Position numbers and translations under genes: made by a program
Notes under the pieces: model-generated
The model's input: only the letters and a program-made list of their open reading frames with translations
Databases searched by the model: none
What the model was told of the DNA's origin: nothing
Source of the DNA: Pterois miles
Lineage: Eukaryota > Chordata > Actinopteri > Perciformes > Scorpaenidae
Direction of reading: 5' to 3'
DNA: 64,000 nt
Assembly: GCA_947000775.1 (NCBI GenBank)
Contig: CAMQGK010000637.1
Span: 24,296,001 to 24,360,000, forward strand
Shown here: in pieces, positions 58,645 through 64,000 of the stretch
How positions within the stretch are numbered: position 1 is the first letter of the stretch
How the letters are laid out: the number at the start of each line of letters is the position of its first letter

Positions 58645-61600
58645 TTAGAAACCCATGCCACCTCCCATACCGCCCATGCCTCCCATGCCTCCCATGCCTC
58701 CCATACCGCCTCCTGGCATCTCCTTCTCCTCCTTGGGTATCTCCGTGACGACGGCCTCAGCGGTGGAGAGCAGGGAGGCGACTCCTGCGGCGTCCAGCAG
58801 CGCCGTCCTCACCACCTGTAGAATGCGGCGAAGAGAGACATTACAGTACTTCACTGAGCATTTAGCAAAGCTGAGGTTAATTAATTAATCTCTTATTACG
58901 TCAAATCAAATAATCGTTTTAAGGGACGCAATGTAGAATCATAAATTGCTTTCTCACAGCAACACCTGTGACCATCAAGTCAACGACAGACAGTGTCCTG
59001 TTGCTCATGACGATAACGTTTCTCACAGTGAATGAATGATAAATGATCACTGTACCTTTGTGGGGTCGATGATGCCCTTCTCCACCATGTTGACGTATTC
59101 TCCCTGCATGGCGTCGTAGCCGAGCTCCGCCGACCCCTGCAGGATCTTCTCCACCACTAGCGAACCTTCCACACCCGCGTTCTTAGCAATGGTCATGGCG
59201 GGGATACGGAGCGCCCGTCTGATGATCTCCACACCTGTTTGGAACAAAACGAAGAAAGATTTATGAAAATGATAACACTGAAAATCGGTTACTTTCTACA
59301 AAAATGTGCTTACTTTTGAGTTTTCACCACTATATAGAATTGATATATTATTAAACAACTTTAAAGATGAACTTTACACTAAATCCACTTCTTTTGAGTT
59401 AGTGTGATAAAGTGACTGTACATGTAGTTTACTATAAATTACTATTGGTCGCTTAATTCTAAAGTCTTCATTACAACACAAGTTTGTTTTTATCCGAAAT
59501 TAAATCCAGTCATTCTGTTATTAAGACCCCCTAAAAATATACAACGTATCCTGGATACTTCTCCCCTTAACTATATGGCTATGTCACCTTCACCCACCAG
59601 CAGTGGTGGAAAGTACATTTACTCAAGTACAACTGTGAGGTACTTGTACTTCACTTGAGTATTTCCATTTTCTGCTCCTTAATATTTCTGGGGGAGTACT
59701 TTTTTTTTTTTTTATTTGAATCATGATTTGTATTGTTTTCTTTCCAACTTAAACCTTAAAAAAATTACAAAACAAAATATAACCAACAAATAAATTGTGA
59801 TGCAATATTGTAGACTATTATAAAACTTTATTGATCCCTGGGAGGAAACTCAAGCTACCCAGTAAGTAGTTAAGCGAGACCCACTTTTATCAACTGTAAA
59901 ATTAAAGTGATGAACATAAATAATTAAAATAATAAAATACTATGATAATCATTATTCTGAAATGGGTATTTCTTGTACTGAAAGTATATGTTAAAGCCAA
60001 TACTTATGTACTTTTCCTTAAAGTTAACATTTTATTGCATGGCTTTTATTTGCAACAATATACTGCATATTTGGATGCTGTGGTATTGCTATTTTTACTA
60101 TTTGTAAACTGAGTACTTCCTCCACTGTCCCATCAACATCCCTCAACATATAAATAACACAGTCAGTCGTATGGAGTATGTAACAGTTGTAGAACTACTA
60201 CTCCTACTACCTAGTAACTAGTAGTTCATAGTGTTGTATTCCAGAGTGACAGAAATATTAGGACTATATCATAGTGCCTATGTATACACTTTACTAACCG
60301 ATCTTCTGGTCAGCATTGACAGTATTGATGGAATCGAGGGATGGGATGCAGCGCAGCAGGGCACAGCCTCCACCTGGAACGATACCCTCCTCCACAGCTG
60401 CCCGGGTGGCGTTCAGAGCATCTGTCACACGGTCCTTCTTCTCATTCACCTCCACATCGCTTGTACCTCCGACCTGAAATGGAGAGCATGCGTCATAACT
60501 TAGAGCCGAACCATGGCGTGAAGCAGTCGATGCCATCTGTATGGTTCAGGTGGAGGCGTACCTTGAGTACCGCCACTCCGTCAGACAGCTTGGCCAACCT
60601 CTCGTTGAGTTTCTCCTTCTCGTAGTCGCTGGTGGTGTTCTCCAGCTGCTCGATGATCTCAGCCGCACGCTTCTCAAGGTCGGCCGGGTTGCCGCCTCCC
60701 TTCAGCAGCAAGGTGTCGTCTTTGGTAATCTGCACCTCGCCGATCTTACCAAAGTCGTGAGCCTGGATGTCTTCGAGGGCGAGACCCACAGCCTCGTCGC
60801 CAAACACCTGAAGAAACATAGATACATTAAAACAAATACCGCATACTACATTTTGGCCAAATCGGTATGCACTTCTAGTATAGTATGAGGTTTTGAAAAC
60901 AGCCATTCTCAGCTACAAGAGAGTGAAAAGTGGACTTACAGTGCCCCCAGTGGCGATGGCCATGTCCCTCAGCTGATTCTTCCTGTTGTCTCCGAATCCT
61001 GGAGCTTTAACCGCCACCACCTGAAGACCGACCTTCAGCCTGCAAATCAAGTTGTTCAATATTCACTACTTTTAGGTTTGGTTTTTTTTTTCAATAATTT
61101 GCATTTTATCAAAGTTTCGACAGTACAGAGAAAAACATAAACAAACAATCAAGAAACATTTTACAAAAAGAAAATAAACTTAGAGTTAAAATATATATTC
61201 CCCATTTTTCCATACATTTGTCCCACCCATCACTACTTCTATAAAACATTTGCTCATAAGAGGCTAGAGCTGAGCAACAGGACCTAAAAAGGATTTTAAT
61301 TGATTTTTTTTCTTAAAAACAAACTAGGCCTACAAAAGACAAATAACTTGTTCGGATAAGTTTTGTTTTAATAAAAATCAGGTTGTAGCCGACGGGAACC
61401 AGCAGGTGGGTCTTCTGCTGTTTCATTTACGTTGCATTCTTCTCATATGGGGTACCATGAGGAAATGATGATTATTAATGTTAGCTGCTTTTTAGCAGGC
61501 GTTTTTGGGCTGCATGCCTCCGTTTGAGATGACATTAATCATGCTGCTTTTAGTTTCCACAGACTTTAGACAAACTTAATATCAGACAGTAGTTTGCTTG

Positions 61601-63904
61601 AGGTTGGATGCAGAAGAAAACTCTCACGTCACATTTACTATAAACTATGGCAGCAGTTCTCTACCGTAATTACTCAGGTTCAAGGGAGAAATCGATTTTG
61701 ATTTTTAAACATCGTCCTAAACCATTAATTTTAATTAACTGATAAAAATCAATTTGTCACCAAGCTCTATAAAGAGACTTTTTACAGACTTCAGTAAACC
61801 AGCCCAGAAAGGATGGACTCCCTGGTGCCTCATTAACCTGTCCACCCACAATGATGCAAGTAAAAATCCAACTGGGTGGACTACAGTGGACAACTTGCAG
61901 ACAATGGCCAAGTACATAAAGCCCTTGCTTAAAATCAAAATTGTCCTCAGAAATTTCTGCAATATATTCACTTCTTGAAGTTCTTCTAAAAGTTCATCCA
62001 TGTACCTGTTGAGAACCAAGGTGCTGAGGGCCTCTCCGTCCACGTCCTCGGCCACAATAACCAGCGGTTTACGGTGCTGGTTGGCGATCTCCAGGGCTGG
62101 AACGATGCTCTGGACGCTGGAGATCTTCTTCTCACTCAATAGCAGGTAGGCGTCCTGGAACTCACACTTCTGACCTACAAACACAGACGATAGATTTCAG
62201 CATTGTTATTTATTTATAAGCAACAGGAAGTGTTTAATAGACAGATACCAGCCAGTGTGAGCACCTTTACCTTTGGCAGTGTTGATGAAGTAGGGGGAGA
62301 TGTAACCGCGGTCAAACTTCATACCCTCAATGATCTCCAGCTCATCATGCAGAGTCTTCCCATCCTGAGATGTAAAGCATGTATTATTTATATCTTTGAT
62401 CCCCTCCAGACAAATTAAGCACTAAATAAGTATTTTTATTCCTGTATGTGAAGTTCTAACACTAACCTTGACAGTGATGACTCCTTTACGGCCAACCTTC
62501 TTCATGGCGTTGGAAATGATGTTACCAATCTCCACGTCTCCGTTGGCTGAGATTGTAGCAACCTAAAAAGACAAAACACTGTATTAAAGCATATCAAGAA
62601 AAATTCAAGGTCCGCTGGAGGGAAGGGAGGCACAGAAGAACCACAACGAGGACTGTGTGGGCCAGACTGTCAACTGTCACTGGGGTTTTCTAAAAGGGAC
62701 TCTCGTGTGCAAAAATACTGCCGCTTTTGTCCACTGCGCCCGCCAAAATCAACACAAAATTGAAGTTTGTTGTACTAGCTCTTAAGTAGCTCTAATACAA
62801 CATGATAAAAAACACTTAAAGAAAAAGTCCTGCATTCAAAATGTTCCTTCAGTAAAAGTATATAAATATTATCAGCACAATTTACTTCAAGTATCAAAAA
62901 GTACAGTGCAGTAGAATGTTCCCTATCAGTTTTACTACTAAATATGATGATTTTAGATTTATATTACTGTTGTATTAAAGTATATGTTGCATTGTACTGT
63001 GTCACATATACTGTATATTGTACATGAACATTTTAAATCCCATCACTGTGCAGCAACTCATCATTTCTATGAATTTACTACTAATCATGTTTACCTGTGC
63101 GATCTCCTCGGGGGTTGTAACCGGCTTGGAGAGATTTTTCAGTTCATTGATGACGGTTTCTACAGCCAACATGACTCCACGGCGGATCTCCACGGGGTTG
63201 GCGCCTTTGCTGATGGTGTCAAAGCCCTCCTTAGCAATAGCGCGAGCCAGCACTGTGGCGGTGGTGGTGCCATCACCGGCCTCCTCGTTGGTGTTGTTGG
63301 CCACGTCCTGCACCAGCTTGGCACCGATGTTCTTGTACTTGTCCTTCAGGTCAATGCTCTTGGCCACCGTCACGCCGTCTTTGGTGACCTTAGGGCTGCC
63401 CCAGCTTTGCTCGATGATGACAGTGCGACCCTGGAACAGAGACAGGAAGTGGTGAGATAAAGGGGTCTCTAACAGAAGTGATAACCCTGCCACATTCATT
63501 TCATCCCTTTCCTGGGCCACATTAACCAGCTCTGACTGGGGGAACACAAGGCGTTCCCAGGCCAGTGTAGAGATCTAATCTCTCCACTTAGTCCTGGGTC
63601 TGGCCTCCTCCCACTTGGTCGTGCCTGCAACACCCCCCACTGTCGCCTCACTTGCAAGCAAGACACCTAAACACCTTCAGTTGGGTTAAGAACTCATCAG
63701 ATTCAATATACTACATATAAAACATTACCTTTGGGCCCATGGTGACAGCCACAGCGTCAGCCAGCAGGTCCACTCCCTGCAGCATGAGGGCGCGAGCATC
63801 AGCTCCAAACTTCACATCCTTAGCGTAGGCTCGTGTGAGGTGAGGAGCCAGCGCCCGGCACACGGGCCTCACTTGCTTCATGACTGTTGGTAAACGGAAC
63901 ATTT
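58645..63904 (-). CDS. hspd1: hspd1, mitochondrial 60-kDa chaperonin HSP60 (all coding exons)
   Basis: Ten coding exons: 63729-63902 (exon begins 63904), 63095-63430, 62467-62562, 62271-62364, 62006-62174, 60940-61039, 60562-60807, 60299-60473, 59056-59234, 58645-58815. The phases join to 579 residues; human HSPD1 has 573. The N-terminus MFRLPTVMKQVRPVCRAL is an arginine-rich matrix presequence, cleaved before AKDVKFGADAR. Landmarks are VTMGPKGRTV, the ATP-binding EEAGDGTTTATVLARAIAK, and the chaperonin signature AAVEEGIVPGGG with the catalytic aspartate in RVTDALNAT. The C-terminus is a GGM-repeat tail ending GMGF. HSP60 rings fold matrix proteins with HSP10. Two bases of 5' UTR precede the ATG in its exon. 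The acceptor before it (cccatag) implies an upstream non-coding exon, expected with the shared HSPE1 promoter right of the window. Confidence 0.97.
63545..63645. repeat. LINE-like fragment in hspd1 intron
   Basis: The phrases ctctccacttagtcctgggt and ggcctcctcccacttggtcg followed by tgcctgcaacacc resemble a widespread teleost LINE segment. It is short and non-coding. Confidence 0.35.
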
Positions 63905-64000
63905 CTATGGGAAGAAAAGACAAAGTTGCGCAACATGTCTGAGACAAATGATCACTGTGATGAACCAGGAGTCCATTAAACCTGCAAAATCATCATGTAG
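63905..64000 (-). other. hspd1: hspd1 first intron (3' end)
   Basis: This is the sequence before the acceptor of the start-codon exon. It has no further exon and runs off the right edge. Confidence 0.6.

Noticed and set aside
62984..63460. Long + strand open frames opposite hspd1 exon 3 (158 and 145 codons)
   Set aside because: Shadow of the coding exon on the minus strand, which has an unmistakable chaperonin sequence.
1..64000. CRISPR arrays, operons, viral genes
   Set aside because: The sequence is vertebrate nuclear DNA. No direct-repeat/spacer pattern and no retroviral or other viral coding sequence was recognised.

Overview
The window is vertebrate genomic DNA, almost certainly from a percomorph-type teleost. 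The genes have many short exons separated by GT-AG introns, and the introns and intergenic DNA are full of teleost-type repeats (a Tc1-like element, hAT-type MITEs, L2/RTE-like LINE pieces, a tRNA-derived SINE, microsatellites). Four protein-coding genes are present in the order ankrd44 (-), sf3b1 (-), coq10b (+), hspd1 (-). This is the vertebrate microsynteny block ANKRD44-SF3B1-COQ10B-HSPD1, in which HSPE1 is expected just beyond the right edge. Exons were joined by hand using reading frame, splice sites and remembered family sequences; no alignment was run.

Layout. 1-18.5 kb: the 5' part of ankrd44 (eight coding exons, 302 codons, nine ankyrin repeats, continuing off the left edge), with a 10-kb repeat-rich intron 1 and a CpG-rich promoter at about 17.74-18.47 kb. 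18.5-22.8 kb: intergenic DNA with a degenerate minisatellite and a larger duplication. 22.84-40.2 kb: the complete sf3b1 gene, 24 coding exons and 1324 residues, including the conserved positions that are mutated in human cancers. 40.2-42.1 kb: the divergent sf3b1/coq10b interval. 42.1-51.7 kb: complete coq10b, five exons and 238 residues. 51.7-58.2 kb: intergenic DNA with a hAT MITE bearing an exact target-site duplication, a long perfect-looking hairpin and a nested pair of transposons. 58.2-63.9 kb: all coding exons of hspd1 (579 residues); its non-coding first exon and promoter lie to the right of the window.

The genes are not an operon. They are functionally separate: a PP6 phosphatase regulatory subunit, a core U2 snRNP splicing factor, a mitochondrial coenzyme Q-binding protein and the mitochondrial chaperonin. 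The most interesting unexplained structure is a family of three related sequences of about 145 nt in three sf3b1 introns, in host-sense orientation. Two have the architecture of H/ACA snoRNAs (two hairpins, an H box, an ACA box and a paired base change in one stem) and one is decayed. Second is a possible regulated (poison or alternative terminal) exon in sf3b1 intron 4. Other notable items are a nine-alanine tract in SF3B1, a long palindromic MITE in an sf3b1 intron, a TTAA-flanked element carrying reverse-transcriptase sequence, and several local duplications.
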